A stretch of 64,000 nucleotides of DNA, from NCBI RefSeq assembly GCF_040681875.1, contig NZ_JBFAZP010000007.1:558001-622000 (forward strand). Direction: 5' to 3'. This DNA comes from Longispora sp040681875. GTDB taxonomy: Bacteria > Actinomycetota > Actinomycetes > Mycobacteriales > Micromonosporaceae. The position numbers and the translations under genes were made by a program. This document shows positions 7,694 to 18,126 of this stretch, one piece after another. How positions within the stretch are numbered: the stretch's first letter is position 1; each line of letters opens with the position of its first letter. The notes beneath the pieces were generated by a model. It was not told where the DNA came from, ran no database searches, and saw nothing but the letters and a program-made list of their open reading frames with translations.

Positions 7694-10585
7694 ATGGCAG
7701 TACCCTCGCGCGGCCGTTATCTCCGGCTGATTCCCGCCCTGGCTGCTGCACTCGCAGTCGCGGCGGTGCCGGCAACGGCCGTTGGCGATCCCGGCAAGGA
7801 CGGGGCGGGCGCGAAGTCGCCCCTGTCGTCCTACGGAGACACCGCTAAGGGTGACTTGGGGGAGTTCTACGACGCGCGCACGTCGGCCGGCAGCCAGAAG
7901 GCGCTGCAGGCCAAGGCCGCGAAGCAGGCAGCTGCACCCCGGCAGGGCCTCCAGGCCCTGCGCACCGAGCTGGGTATCGAGGGCGTGGTCGAGACCGACC
8001 CGCTGACCGGCTCCTTCCGTCAGGTCAGCAAGCTGGATGGCTTCCTCACCTCCGCGAGCAAGACGGCTCCCGAGGGCGTCGCCCTCGGCTTCCTGCGTGA
8101 CCACGCCGCCGCCCTCGGCCTCACCGCCAAGGACATCTCGGGGCTGTCGCTCCGCAAGGCGTACACGGACGTGGAGGGCACCACCCACCTGTCCTATGTG
8201 CAGTCGGTCAACGGCGTCCCGCTGTTCGGCAACGGCTTCAAGGCGCACGTCGCGAAGAACGGCGCGCTCATCTCCATCGACGGTTCGCCGGCCACCGCGC
8301 TGCCGACCGGCTTCGCGAAGAGCAAGCTCGACGCGTCCAGCGCCCGGGCCAAGGCCGTCGCGGACGTGAAGGGCGACGCGAAGGCCTCGGCCGTCGCCAA
8401 GACCGCCGGCACCGCCACCAGCTTCGCCAACGGCGACCACGCCCAGCAGGTCGTGTTCCTGACGGTGGGCGGCCCGCGCCTCGCGTGGCAGACCATCGTC
8501 GCGCCGAGCAAGGGCGAGCAGTACATCCACGTCCTGGACGCGGAGAGCGGGCAGACGCTGTACCGGCGCAGCCTGGTCTCGCACGCGGCCGACGAGGCCA
8601 CCGGCAGCGTGTTCGAGCAGTTCCCCGGCGCCCTGCGCGGCGGCGACAGCCAGACGAAGAGCCTGCCGGGCCTGTCCAAGGACGCCACCAAGCTCGAGGG
8701 CGTCGCGGGTCACGTGTACCTCGACCTGAACAACAACAACGCGGCCGACCCGAACGAGGAGGTGGGACCGAAGGGGCCGAACGGCGACTTCTCCTACCCC
8801 TTCACCAACTTCATCAAGAAGGTCGGCGCGCCGTGTAGCAGCCACTACCAGTGCTCCTGGGACCCGAAGACCCCGGGCTCGTGGCAGACCAACTCGAAGC
8901 AGAACGCCGTCCAGATGTACTACTACCTGGGCCGCTTCCACGACCACCTCGAGGCGGGCCCGATCGGGTTCACCCGCGAGGCCGGCAACTTCGACACCCG
9001 TGACGGCGACGGCATCCAGGGCGAGGCCATGGACGGCGCCAACACCGACAACGGGATGCCGGGCGGCAACTCCAACAACGCGAACATGTCCACTCCTCCG
9101 GACGGTTTCGCGCCGCGGATGCAGATGTACCTGTTCTTCGACGACGGCAGCTTCCCGTGGACCGCCGCCAACAGCGGTGACGACGCGAGCATCCTGTACC
9201 ACGAGTTCACCCACGGTCTGTCGAACCGGCTCGTCGTGGACGCCATGGGCGTCTCGACCCTGGGCAACCTCCAGGCCGGCTCCATGGGCGAGGCGTGGTC
9301 CGACTGGTACGCGATGGACTTCCTCGTCGGCGAGGGCTACACCAACGACCGCAAGCTGGTCGGCGACGTCCGCACCGGTGAGTACGTCGGCCACGGCCTG
9401 GACTCCGTCCGCAGCCAGCCGATCGACTGCAAGGTCAGCAGCACCGACGACCCGAACTGCCCCGGAACCCCGGGTGCCGGTCCGGGCGGCTACACCTACG
9501 GCGACTTCGGCAAGGTCATCGGTCGTCCCGAGGTGCACGCCGACGGTGAGATCTGGGCCTCGACCCTGTGGGACCTCCGTCGCGAGGTCGGCAGCAGCGT
9601 GGCGCGGTCCCTCGTGACCCGCGCGATGGAGCTGTCGCCGAGCAACCCGTCGTACCTCGACGAGCGCAACGCGATCCTGCTCGCCGACACCGTCGTCTTC
9701 GGCGGCGCGTACCACAAGAAGATCTGGGAGGTCTTCGCCACGCGTGGCATGGGCTTCTTCGCCGCCGCCACCAACGGCGACGACGCGGCTCCGGCCGAGG
9801 ACTTCAGCACCCCGCCGCCGGCGGGTACCCCGACCTACTCGGTGACCGGCAAGGTCACCAACTCGGCGTCGGGCGCTCCGGTCCCGGGTGCGGTCATCTC
9901 CTTCGCCGGCCACCCGGCCGCCGCCGGGGGCAGCCTCTCCGCGGTGTCCGACGCCAACGGTGACTACTCGTTCACCGGCCTGGTCGCGGGCAACTACCCG
10001 AAGTTCAACGCGAACGGTCCCGGCTACGAGGGCGCCAGCACCACGTTGGTGGTCCCCGTCGGCGGCACCACGGCGAACTTCTCCCTGGTCCGTAACTGGG
10101 CCTCCGAGGCCGGCGGTGGCGCGATCACCGCGTTCAACGGCGTCGACTACGACATGTTCGGTTGCGGCCCCCGGGCCATCATCGACCAGTCGCTCGGCGG
10201 CGGTTGGAGCTCGGACGTCGTGCAGACCGGTTCCGGCATGGAGTCGCGGTTCGCCGTGATCAAGCTGCCGAACGCGGTCAACATCGACACGCTGAAGATC
10301 GACCCGTCGAACACGTGCGGCGACCCGGGCAGCTCCTCCACCGGGCACTACACGATCGAGACGTCGGCGGACGGCGTGACCTGGGCCCTGGCCCAGGACG
10401 CGACGTTCACGGTCGCGAACCGCAACAAGCTCAACGTGGTGCCGCTGGCGGCCGGTACGGCCTCCGGGGTGCGCTACATCCGTTACACCATGCTCTCGAG
10501 CCAGGCGCCGATGTGCCCCGGCCCGTTCGGCGGTTGCCAGTTCGTCGACTCCGTCGAACTCGCGGTGTACGGCTCCCCGAGCTAG
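7694..10585 (+). CDS. Secreted fungalysin-type (M36) metallopeptidase with C-terminal accessory domains
   Basis: 963 residues from the ATG at 7694. A Sec signal (hydrophobic LIPALAAALAVAAVPATAVG) is followed by an FTP/PepSY-type propeptide, about residues 60-290. The M36 catalytic domain has HEFTH at residues 503-507 and the downstream zinc-ligand glutamate in GEAWSDWYAMDF near residue 533. After the catalytic domain (from about residue 710) come a carboxypeptidase-regulatory/CNA-B-like beta sandwich (YSVTGKVTNSASGAPVPGAV) and a terminal discoidin (F5/8 type C)-like domain (SADGVTWALAQ, RYIRYTMLS, VELAVYG) that probably binds glycans or surfaces. Expected role: extracellular proteolysis after autoprocessing of the propeptide. 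It is followed directly by a strong terminator, so it is monocistronic. Confidence 0.93.
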   Translation: MAVPSRGRYLRLIPALAAALAVAAVPATAVGDPGKDGAGAKSPLSSYGDTAKGDLGEFYDARTSAGSQKALQAKAAKQAAAPRQGLQALRTELGIEGVVETDPLTGSFRQVSKLDGFLTSASKTAPEGVALGFLRDHAAALGLTAKDISGLSLRKAYTDVEGTTHLSYVQSVNGVPLFGNGFKAHVAKNGALISIDGSPATALPTGFAKSKLDASSARAKAVADVKGDAKASAVAKTAGTATSFANGDHAQQVVFLTVGGPRLAWQTIVAPSKGEQYIHVLDAESGQTLYRRSLVSHAADEATGSVFEQFPGALRGGDSQTKSLPGLSKDATKLEGVAGHVYLDLNNNNAADPNEEVGPKGPNGDFSYPFTNFIKKVGAPCSSHYQCSWDPKTPGSWQTNSKQNAVQMYYYLGRFHDHLEAGPIGFTREAGNFDTRDGDGIQGEAMDGANTDNGMPGGNSNNANMSTPPDGFAPRMQMYLFFDDGSFPWTAANSGDDASILYHEFTHGLSNRLVVDAMGVSTLGNLQAGSMGEAWSDWYAMDFLVGEGYTNDRKLVGDVRTGEYVGHGLDSVRSQPIDCKVSSTDDPNCPGTPGAGPGGYTYGDFGKVIGRPEVHADGEIWASTLWDLRREVGSSVARSLVTRAMELSPSNPSYLDERNAILLADTVVFGGAYHKKIWEVFATRGMGFFAAATNGDDAAPAEDFSTPPPAGTPTYSVTGKVTNSASGAPVPGAVISFAGHPAAAGGSLSAVSDANGDYSFTGLVAGNYPKFNANGPGYEGASTTLVVPVGGTTANFSLVRNWASEAGGGAITAFNGVDYDMFGCGPRAIIDQSLGGGWSSDVVQTGSGMESRFAVIKLPNAVNIDTLKIDPSNTCGDPGSSSTGHYTIETSADGVTWALAQDATFTVANRNKLNVVPLAAGTASGVRYIRYTMLSSQAPMCPGPFGGCQFVDSVELAVYGSPS

Positions 10586-10606
10586 TACCCGGACAGACGC
10601 AGCAAG

Positions 10607-10634
10607 AAGGCGGGGCCCTTTCGGGTCCCGCCTT
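10607..10634 (+). terminator. Rho-independent-type hairpin after the M36 gene
   Basis: The stem AAGGCGGG / CCCGCCTT with inner CCC/GGG pairs and a short tttc loop lies 22 bp after the M36 stop codon. It lacks a long T-run, as is usual in actinomycetes. Confidence 0.75.
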
Positions 10635-10681
10635 CGCTATCGTGAGGGGTCGATAAGTCCTTCTCCTGTGGAGTGTCGACT

Positions 10682-12157
<1,476 letters not shown>

Positions 12158-12180
12158 GTACACGGTCAGTCACATGAAGT

Positions 12181-12213
12181 GAAAGGGGCCGCCAGCTATT
12201 GGGGGCCCCTTTC
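12181..12213 (+). terminator. Hairpin terminator after the M1 gene
   Basis: GAAAGGGGCC at 12181-12190 pairs perfectly with GGCCCCTTTC at 12204-12213 around a 13-nt loop, 23 bp after the M1 stop codon. Confidence 0.8.
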
Positions 12214-12233
12214 GCATGGGATAAGTTCTATGA

Positions 12234-12833
12234 ATGTCGTCTCGGCTCCGGGTACCCCTTCTGATCGCCCTGTTGCTCTTCGTGATCGCTGGCGGTGCCG
12301 GCTTCTCGATGTTCGCCGGGCACGGGGTCACCGAGCGGGTCGACGCCGCCGGCGCGACCGGCAACGACCTCGTCGTCGAGGTCCCCCGCGGTGAGGCGCA
12401 GGCCGCCGACCAGGGCGCCACCCGCGGCGACGTCCGCGGCGCGGGCGACTCCCGCGAGGCCCAGGTGCTCACCCTCGTCAACAACGAGCGCAAGACCGCC
12501 GGCTGTGCCGCGCTGACCGCCGACACCCGGCTCGCCGTCTCCGCCCGGATGCACTCCGCCGACATGATCAAGCGCGGCTTCTTCGACCACACCAACCCCG
12601 ACGGCAAGTCCCCCGGCGAGCGGATCGCCGCCGCGGGCTTCTCCGGCGGCGCGTGGGGCGAGAACATCGCGGCCGGCCAGCGCGACGCCGCCTCGGTGAT
12701 GAAGGCCTGGATGAACAGCCCCGGCCACAAGGCGAACATCGTGAACTGCAAGTTCAAGTTCCTCGGGGTGGGCGTCGCCGACGGCGCCAGCAGCAAGTAC
12801 GGGATCTACTGGACGCAGAACTTCGGCGGATAG
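12234..12833 (+). CDS. Exported CAP-domain (SCP/PR-1-like) protein
   Basis: 199 residues. One N-terminal hydrophobic segment (LLIALLLFVIAGGAGFSMFAG) is a signal or anchor, followed by a ~50-residue acidic linker. The CAP domain spans about residues 78-199. Its signature elements are LTLVNNERKTAG, HSADM (His), FDHTNPDGKSP, GENIA and WMNSPGHKANI with the second His, ending WTQNFGG. CAP proteins bind lipids or are proposed proteases and sporulation factors; no specific role can be given. TAAGTT sits 6-7 nt before the ATG, suggesting a leaderless start. The stop codon directly abuts the GTG of the next regulator gene, so the two are probably one transcript. Confidence 0.9.
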   Translation: MSSRLRVPLLIALLLFVIAGGAGFSMFAGHGVTERVDAAGATGNDLVVEVPRGEAQAADQGATRGDVRGAGDSREAQVLTLVNNERKTAGCAALTADTRLAVSARMHSADMIKRGFFDHTNPDGKSPGERIAAAGFSGGAWGENIAAGQRDAASVMKAWMNSPGHKANIVNCKFKFLGVGVADGASSKYGIYWTQNFGG

Positions 12834-13904
12834 GTGGAGCAGTCGGTCGGGGCGCGGCTGCGTGCCCTCCGCCTGACCCGGGGCCTCACCCAGCGCCAAC
12901 TCGCCGAACCGCACTACACCCGCGCCTACCTGTCGATGGTCGAGGCCGACCGGGTGCCGGCCTCCGAGGACCTCCTGACGTACCTCGCCGACCGGCTCTC
13001 GATCACGATCGGCGACATCACCGGCGACGCCGCCAGGTTCGAGGGCCTCTGCCGGGCCGCTGAACACCACCTCCTCCTCGGGGGGTACGCCGAGGCGGCC
13101 CGCCTGTTCGCCGCCGCCGCCGAGCTGCCCGTCGCCGACCGGGACACCGCCGCGTGCCGCCAGGTGACCGCCCTCGCCCTCGCGGGGGACACCCAGGCGG
13201 CCGTCCGGCACGGCGAGGCCCTGGTGGCCGAACACCCCGGCCCGCGCGCGTACGCGGCCCTCGTCATGCCCTACACCATCCTCGGCGCGTCCCGCCGGGT
13301 CGCCGACGCCGCCACCCGCGCCCTGGCGACCCTGCCCGACGACGCCCCCGACGAACTGCGGATCTTCGTGTACCGCGCCGTCACGCACTCCTCCATCAAC
13401 CAGCACCGGTTCGCCGAGGCCGCCGGGTACGCGCACCGGGCCCTCGCCCTGTGCGCCCCCGACTCCGTGGACGCCGGACTGTGCCGCCTAGCCCTCGCCT
13501 CCGCCCGGATGGAGGCCCTGGACTGGGACGCGTCGGCTGGTGAACTCCGCCTCGCGGTGGCCGCCCTGGCCGGCACCAGCTACCAGTTGCAGGCCCGCAC
13601 GATGCTCGCCGAGGCGCTGCTCCGGCAGGGGGACACCGCCGGGGCGCTCGGGGCACTGCCGGACACGGTTGAGCTGACGGGCTGGCTGCTGGGGTACGCG
13701 TACCGGATCAGGGGTCTGCTCGGCCCCGACGAGGCGAGCCTGCGGCTGTCGATGGACGTGTTCGAGGAGCTGGGGGCGGCGCGGGAGCTGGTGGAGTCGG
13801 GGCGGGCGTTGGGGCGGATGTTGGCGGCGGAGGGGCGGCTGGCGGAGTCGGTGGCCGCCTACCAGCGGGGACTGTCCTCGGCCATCCCCGCCGAGGACCC
13901 CTGA
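12834..13904 (+). CDS. XRE-family regulator with TPR-like C-terminal region
   Basis: 356 residues. The GTG start follows the previous stop codon without a gap. Residues 1-60 form an XRE helix-turn-helix (LRALRLTRGLTQRQLA, TRAYLSMVEADRVPASEDLL). The remaining ~290 residues are alanine-rich helical pairs (for example CRAAEHHLLLGGYAEAARLF) resembling TPR peptide-binding repeats, an arrangement seen in SARP-less actinomycete regulators that sense small ligands. It resembles the protein at 14633-15490 in the HTH and in the TPR layout, so the two are likely paralogues. The target is unknown. Confidence 0.85.
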   Translation: MEQSVGARLRALRLTRGLTQRQLAEPHYTRAYLSMVEADRVPASEDLLTYLADRLSITIGDITGDAARFEGLCRAAEHHLLLGGYAEAARLFAAAAELPVADRDTAACRQVTALALAGDTQAAVRHGEALVAEHPGPRAYAALVMPYTILGASRRVADAATRALATLPDDAPDELRIFVYRAVTHSSINQHRFAEAAGYAHRALALCAPDSVDAGLCRLALASARMEALDWDASAGELRLAVAALAGTSYQLQARTMLAEALLRQGDTAGALGALPDTVELTGWLLGYAYRIRGLLGPDEASLRLSMDVFEELGAARELVESGRALGRMLAAEGRLAESVAAYQRGLSSAIPAEDP

Positions 13905-14001
13905 GGCCGTCCGGCCGGAGACCGCTGTCCGTCGCGCCCCGGGAGCGGTGACCATCGGGCGGCGGTGACCGTCGGGCGTTCGGGCCGGAGTTCGGGGACC
14001 G

Positions 14002-14502
14002 CTAGGTCGAGCATCCGGAACGTTCGCCGAGTCGGTGGAACGTGACCGTCACGCCGTAGCCACGGCCGGCCACGCCCGACGGCAACCGGCGGGTCCCCAC
14101 CGCCAGGCGCAGGCAACGCTCCCCGTCCTGCCGCTCGCCCCGGACCAGCGGGATCCCGCTGTCGGGGGTCAGCCGCCAGCCGGTGTCCCGGGCGACCCGC
14201 TCGTAGTGCCGGGTGAGCTCCTCGGTGGACGACGTCGTGCTGTAGGTGAGCTCGCGGCCGCCGATCGGCTCGCCGTCGCGTTCGCACGGTTGCCAGTCGT
14301 GCGGGCCGTCGACCGGGGTCGCACCCTGGGGTGGGTCGGTGAAGACGGGATCGGTGCCCAGGCGCGCGGGCAGGCCGGGAACGTGGTCGCAGGCGGGGAA
14401 GCGAATCAGGCTGGCCGGGCCCCGGACCGCGACGAACACGAGCGGGCCGCCCACGCCGAGGACCAGAACGGCGAGCGCCACACCCGAACGGCGGAATGCC
14501 AC
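14002..14502 (-). CDS. Hypothetical membrane-anchored protein
   Basis: 166 residues. A single N-terminal hydrophobic helix (GVALAVLVLGVGGPLVFVAV) is followed by an extracellular domain with three or four cysteines (PACDHVPG, WQPCERDG, GERCLRLAVG, GCST), enough for two disulfides. The fold seems alpha/beta, with a segment EELTRHYERVARDTGWRL that resembles small actinobacterial exported domains. No function is recognised. It lies alone between two regulator genes on opposite strands. Confidence 0.72.
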   Translation of the reverse strand: MAFRRSGVALAVLVLGVGGPLVFVAVRGPASLIRFPACDHVPGLPARLGTDPVFTDPPQGATPVDGPHDWQPCERDGEPIGGRELTYSTTSSTEELTRHYERVARDTGWRLTPDSGIPLVRGERQDGERCLRLAVGTRRLPSGVAGRGYGVTVTFHRLGERSGCST

Positions 14503-14632
14503 GGTCCAACCCTACGGTCCCGGTCCACTTGGTACCCGTCTCGATTTCCCGGTCGTGGGCCGCGCCGGTCCGTGCGGGACGGCAGTGGGGAGCGGTGGAA
14601 CCCGCAGCGGTCGCCGACGAGCCGATCAGCGG

Positions 14633-15490
14633 CTACCCCGCGTGCGGCGGCCGGGCCCCCGGTGGTGGGCTGAGGGCGGCGGCGCACGCGCGTTCCAGGA
14701 GTTCGATCGCCTCCGGGTAGCGTCCCGCCCCGGCCAGCGCGCGCGCCTCCCCGGTCAGCGCCGCGATCTCGTCCACCGGCGGCGGGGCCAGCAACCGCAG
14801 CAGCGGCCACCGCACCAGCAGCGCCAGGGCCCGCTCCGGCGCCCCGTGCGCGATCAGCATCGCCGCCGCCGCGCCCGGCTCCGGCCCGGGCTGGACCAGC
14901 AGCAACGCCCGCCCCCGCAGCGCCTCGGCCTGGGCTGCGGACCCCAGCGCCCGGTACGGCTCCTGGAGCGCCGCGCACAGCCACACCACCCAGTCGGGGT
15001 CGGGGTGCGCGGGCAGCCCGGCGAGCGCGCCCTCCCCGAGGTGCGCCGCGTACTCCGGTTCGCCTGCCGCCGTCAGGCACCCCACCCGCCGGGCCGTCGC
15101 GTACTGCGGCACGGCGTCGGGGAGCCGCGCCGCGGTGGTGAACAGCTGGTCGGCCTCCGCCCACCGCCCGGCCTCCAGTGCCTGCTGGGCCTGGCCGCAC
15201 ACGTCCCAGAACGTACCCCCGACGAAGGTCGCGCCGTGTGGTCGCAGCCAGGCGCGGGCGAGCCGGAGGGCGCGGTCGTGGCTGGCGTCGGGGACGGGGC
15301 CGGTGCGCAGTTCGGCGACGGTGAGGCCGAGGGTGGCGGCGAAGTGTTCGAGCAGGTCGGAGGAGGGCACGGCGCGGTCGGCCTCCACCGTGGACACGTA
15401 GGCGCGGGAGCAGGCGGTCCCGGCGAGCGCCTGCTGGGTGAGCCCGCGGGCGGTCCGCAGGGCGCGCAGCCGTGTGCCAAACGTTTCCAT
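14633..15490 (-). CDS. XRE-family regulator with TPR-like region
   Basis: 285 residues. The N-terminus is an XRE helix-turn-helix (TRLRALRTARGLTQQALA, SRAYVSTVEADRAVPSSDLL) and the rest is a series of alanine-rich helical hairpins. It is clearly similar to the regulator at 12834-13904, but shorter and in opposite orientation. It is divergent from the secreted protein at 15612. Between them is a 45-bp nested palindrome (15538-15582) that is the likely operator for this protein, so it may control both itself and the secreted protein. That control is inferred from position only. Confidence 0.85.
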   Translation of the reverse strand: METFGTRLRALRTARGLTQQALAGTACSRAYVSTVEADRAVPSSDLLEHFAATLGLTVAELRTGPVPDASHDRALRLARAWLRPHGATFVGGTFWDVCGQAQQALEAGRWAEADQLFTTAARLPDAVPQYATARRVGCLTAAGEPEYAAHLGEGALAGLPAHPDPDWVVWLCAALQEPYRALGSAAQAEALRGRALLLVQPGPEPGAAAAMLIAHGAPERALALLVRWPLLRLLAPPPVDEIAALTGEARALAGAGRYPEAIELLERACAAALSPPPGARPPHAG

Positions 15491-15537
15491 CCCGAAAGTC
15501 TAGGGCCTGCACCCATTGACCACGGTCTCTTGCCGTC

Positions 15538-15582
15538 GAGATACTTCGACCCGGGTAAATCATCGATTTACCTAAGTATCTC
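15538..15582. promoter_or_regulatory. Nested palindrome, likely operator
   Basis: Outer arms GAGATACTT (15538-15546) and AAGTATCTC (15574-15582) are perfect 9-bp complements. Inside them GGTAAATC (15554-15561) and GATTTACC (15565-15572) form a second perfect 8-bp palindrome with a 3-nt spacer. The site is AT-rich against its surroundings and lies in the divergent gap between an XRE regulator and a secreted protein. It could be a two-dimer operator, or a hairpin in the 5' leader of the secreted-protein mRNA. Confidence 0.65.
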
Positions 15583-15611
15583 AATCCTTTACCTTGCAGG
15601 GAGGCAACGGT

Positions 15612-16559
15612 ATGAGAACAGGGAAACTCGTCCTGGGGGCCACACTGGTCCTCGCGGCGCTGGCCGTACCGGCGACGGCGGACGCCCGGACCACCGGGGA
15701 CCGCAGCGGCGGCTACGGCACGGTCGCGGCCACCCCCGACACCCCGGCGGCGCAGGCCCGGCGCGCCGAGGCGGTCGCCAAGTTCCGCGAACTGCACGAG
15801 ATCCGCAAGGCGCGCAATGCCGGCGTGGTCGCGCCGGGGGCCCAGGCCGCGACGGCGCCGGGTCTGGCCGCCGCCCAGCTGCACCACTTCTGGGGCGTCG
15901 AGCCCACCAACGCGTCCGGCGACGGCCTCCAGGCCACCCAGAGCGTCGTCCCCACCTGGAAGACGAGCAAGGACGGCGACTTCATGTACACGCCGACCAT
16001 GAAGCCCCCGGGCGGCTCGTGTATCGAGATCACCACCGCGTACTGGCGCTACAACGGGGCCAACACCAACGAGGTCTGGGCCTGGGACTGGTGCGGCGAG
16101 GGCGGACCCAAGAAGGAGGTGAACATCGACGCCGCGTTCCTGGCGAAGTACACGACGACCGTGGACGGGCGGCCCGCGTACACCGTGAAGGTCGAACGGA
16201 CGGTCGTGGCGAGCAACACGTGGACCGCGTACCTGTTCAACGTGCAGACCAACGCCTGGGACACCTTCTACACCCAGAAGGGCACCGACAAGAGCGAGCT
16301 GCCGTACGGCTGGGACATCTTCGAGTTCTACGCCTCCAAGAACCCGGCGACCGGCCAGGCCTACTACTGCGCCGACATGCCCGCCACCGGCTTCGACTCC
16401 AGCGGGATCAAGGTCCGCAAGAACGGCGTGTGGAGCCCGGCGACGGCGGCCAACTCGCCGTGGGAGCCCTACGTCAACCCGACCGGCAGCACCTACTGGT
16501 GCAACACCCTGAAGTTCCAGAAAATCGGAGCCAACGACCGTTGGACGGTACGCAAGTAG
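15612..16559 (+). CDS. Secreted protein of unknown function
   Basis: 315 residues from the ATG at 15612, chosen because AGGGAGG precedes it by 8 nt; an in-frame start at 15594 lies upstream of that site. It has a clear signal peptide (KLVLGATLVLAALAVPATADA), a short helical pro-region (RRAEAVAKFRELHEIRKARN) and a tryptophan/tyrosine-rich beta domain. The domain contains paired cysteines (GGSCIEI, WDWCGEGG, AYYCADMP, TYWCNTL) and repeated aromatic motifs such as WAWDWCGEGG and YGWDIFEFYAS. Such composition suggests a carbohydrate-binding or lectin-like surface, but I do not recognise the family. It is divergent from an XRE regulator that shares the palindromic control region. Confidence 0.78.
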   Translation: MRTGKLVLGATLVLAALAVPATADARTTGDRSGGYGTVAATPDTPAAQARRAEAVAKFRELHEIRKARNAGVVAPGAQAATAPGLAAAQLHHFWGVEPTNASGDGLQATQSVVPTWKTSKDGDFMYTPTMKPPGGSCIEITTAYWRYNGANTNEVWAWDWCGEGGPKKEVNIDAAFLAKYTTTVDGRPAYTVKVERTVVASNTWTAYLFNVQTNAWDTFYTQKGTDKSELPYGWDIFEFYASKNPATGQAYYCADMPATGFDSSGIKVRKNGVWSPATAANSPWEPYVNPTGSTYWCNTLKFQKIGANDRWTVRK

Positions 16560-16714
16560 GTCCGGGCTGTCCGGGGTGGGCGGCCCGGTCCGCCCCGGTG
16601 GTGGGGAGCGGCGGTCCGGTCGTGCGGCGGGGTCGGGTGCGCGGTCCGGTCACGCGCACGGGGCCGGTCGCGCGGACCGGGCCGTTCGCTCGTGGTCGGC
16701 GGGGGTGCCTTGTC

Positions 16715-16910
16715 GGGGACCGTGCCGTGGGCGGGTGGCTGGTCACCGTGCCGAGGTTGACGGGCTGGTCACCGTGCCGACGGCGACGGGCTGGTCACTG
16801 TGCCGAGGGGCGTCGGGTGGGTGACCGTGCCGTGGACGGGTGGCCGGTCACCGTGCCGAGGGCGACAGGTTGGTGACCGTGCCGGGGGCAGTCCTGATGT
16901 GACCGTGCCG
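16715..16910. repeat. 26-bp tandem repeat, about eight units
   Basis: The 13-bp core GGTCACCGTGCCG (with G/C and C/T variants) begins at 16715, 16741, 16767, 16793, 16820, 16846, 16872 and 16898, a period of 26-27 bp. Between cores is a second, degenerate half (gaggttgacgggct and variants). The array fills most of the 428-bp gap 16560-16987 between the secreted protein and the GNAT gene. No gene is seen in that gap. Confidence 0.8.
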
Positions 16911-16987
16911 TTGGTCGCACGGCCGGGGAATTCGGTGCCGTGCGGATGGGGGCGGCTGCTAGCTTCGTCAGGATTCCCTGACGACGA

Positions 16988-17932
16988 ATGGCGGACATGA
17001 CCCCCGAACTCGTGCTGCGGCCCCTGGCCGACGCCACCGAACTGCCCCTGTTCCTGTCCCTGCCGTACGTGCTCGACCACGAGCTGGCCGACGACCTGGC
17101 CGCCGGCCGGCGCCGCCCGGAGTGGATGTGGGTGGCGCTGCGGGCCGGCAGGGTCGTCGCCCGGCTGGCGTTCTGGTCCCAGCCCGGAGCGGTGGCCCCG
17201 GAGTCCTTCGACTTCTTCGACCTCGACGGCGCCGACCCCGACCGGGTGGCCACCGGGGCCACGCTGCTCAGCGTCGCCTGGGCCGCCGTGCTTCCGGAGG
17301 GGACCACCCCGCCGGACTTCATCCGGTTCCTGCCGCCGGACTGGCGGGACGAGCCGGCCATCCGGCGGGCCACCGACGATCTGCTCGGCGTACTGACGGC
17401 GGCCGGCGCGGAGCTGTTCGTCGAGCGGCTGCGCCTGGAATGGCTGCCGGGCACGCCCGTACCGGAGCCTTCGGGCCGGCTGGAGTTCACCCCGGTCGCA
17501 GGTAAGGACGAACTCGTCGAGCTGATGGCGCGGGTGCTCGACGGCACCCTGGACGCGTACAGCCGGGCCGATCTGGAGTCGATGACCCCGGCGGAGTCCG
17601 CGGCGGCCCAGTTCGACGAGGAGTTCGCCCACTTCCGGAGCCCGCGCGACTGGTGGCGGATCGGCCGGCTGCCCGGCGGTGAGCCCGTCGGGTTCGTGGT
17701 GCCGGCCCGCAACAACTACAACCCGATCATCGCGTACGTCGGGGTGCTGCCCGAGCATCGCGGACACGGGTACATCGCCGACCTGCTGGCCGAGGGCACC
17801 CGGATCCTGGCCGGTCAGGACGTGCCCCGGATCCGCGCGGCCACCGACCTGGGCAACGCACCGATGGCGGCGGCGTTCGCCCGCGCCGGCTACCGGACTT
17901 TCGAGCGCTCGGTCGTCCTGCGCTGGCGGTGA
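16988..17932 (+). CDS. GNAT-family N-acetyltransferase
   Basis: 314 residues from the ATG at 16988; a second ATG at 16997 is an equally possible start. The C-terminal half carries the acetyl-CoA-binding GNAT signature: a beta strand PIIAYVGVLPEHRGHGYIAD (the R/QxxGxG/A loop), then RAATDLGNAPMAAAFARAGY. The N-terminal half (about 1-160) is a degenerate GNAT-like domain, giving a tandem GNAT layout seen in actinomycete enzymes that acetylate antibiotics or amino compounds. The substrate is unknown. It stands alone downstream of the 26-bp repeat array. Confidence 0.85.
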   Translation: MADMTPELVLRPLADATELPLFLSLPYVLDHELADDLAAGRRRPEWMWVALRAGRVVARLAFWSQPGAVAPESFDFFDLDGADPDRVATGATLLSVAWAAVLPEGTTPPDFIRFLPPDWRDEPAIRRATDDLLGVLTAAGAELFVERLRLEWLPGTPVPEPSGRLEFTPVAGKDELVELMARVLDGTLDAYSRADLESMTPAESAAAQFDEEFAHFRSPRDWWRIGRLPGGEPVGFVVPARNNYNPIIAYVGVLPEHRGHGYIADLLAEGTRILAGQDVPRIRAATDLGNAPMAAAFARAGYRTFERSVVLRWR

Positions 17933-18126
17933 CCACCCCTAGGCAGTAGGCGGCCCGAACGTCCCGCCCGAAGTCGGGCACACGCCGTGGCCAGCGGTCC
18001 GATCACGCACCCGGGTCGGACTCTGGCCGGAAGGCATTTCGGTCACGCGCCCGGGTCAGGCCCTGGCCCGCATTCATGGCCGGCGCCCAGTCAGGCGAAT
18101 TCGACTTCTGACCGTCACGAACCAGG

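Noticed and set aside
16715..16910. Regular repeat array as a CRISPR
   Set aside because: The conserved core is only 13 bp, the intervening half is itself similar between units, and no cas genes are near.
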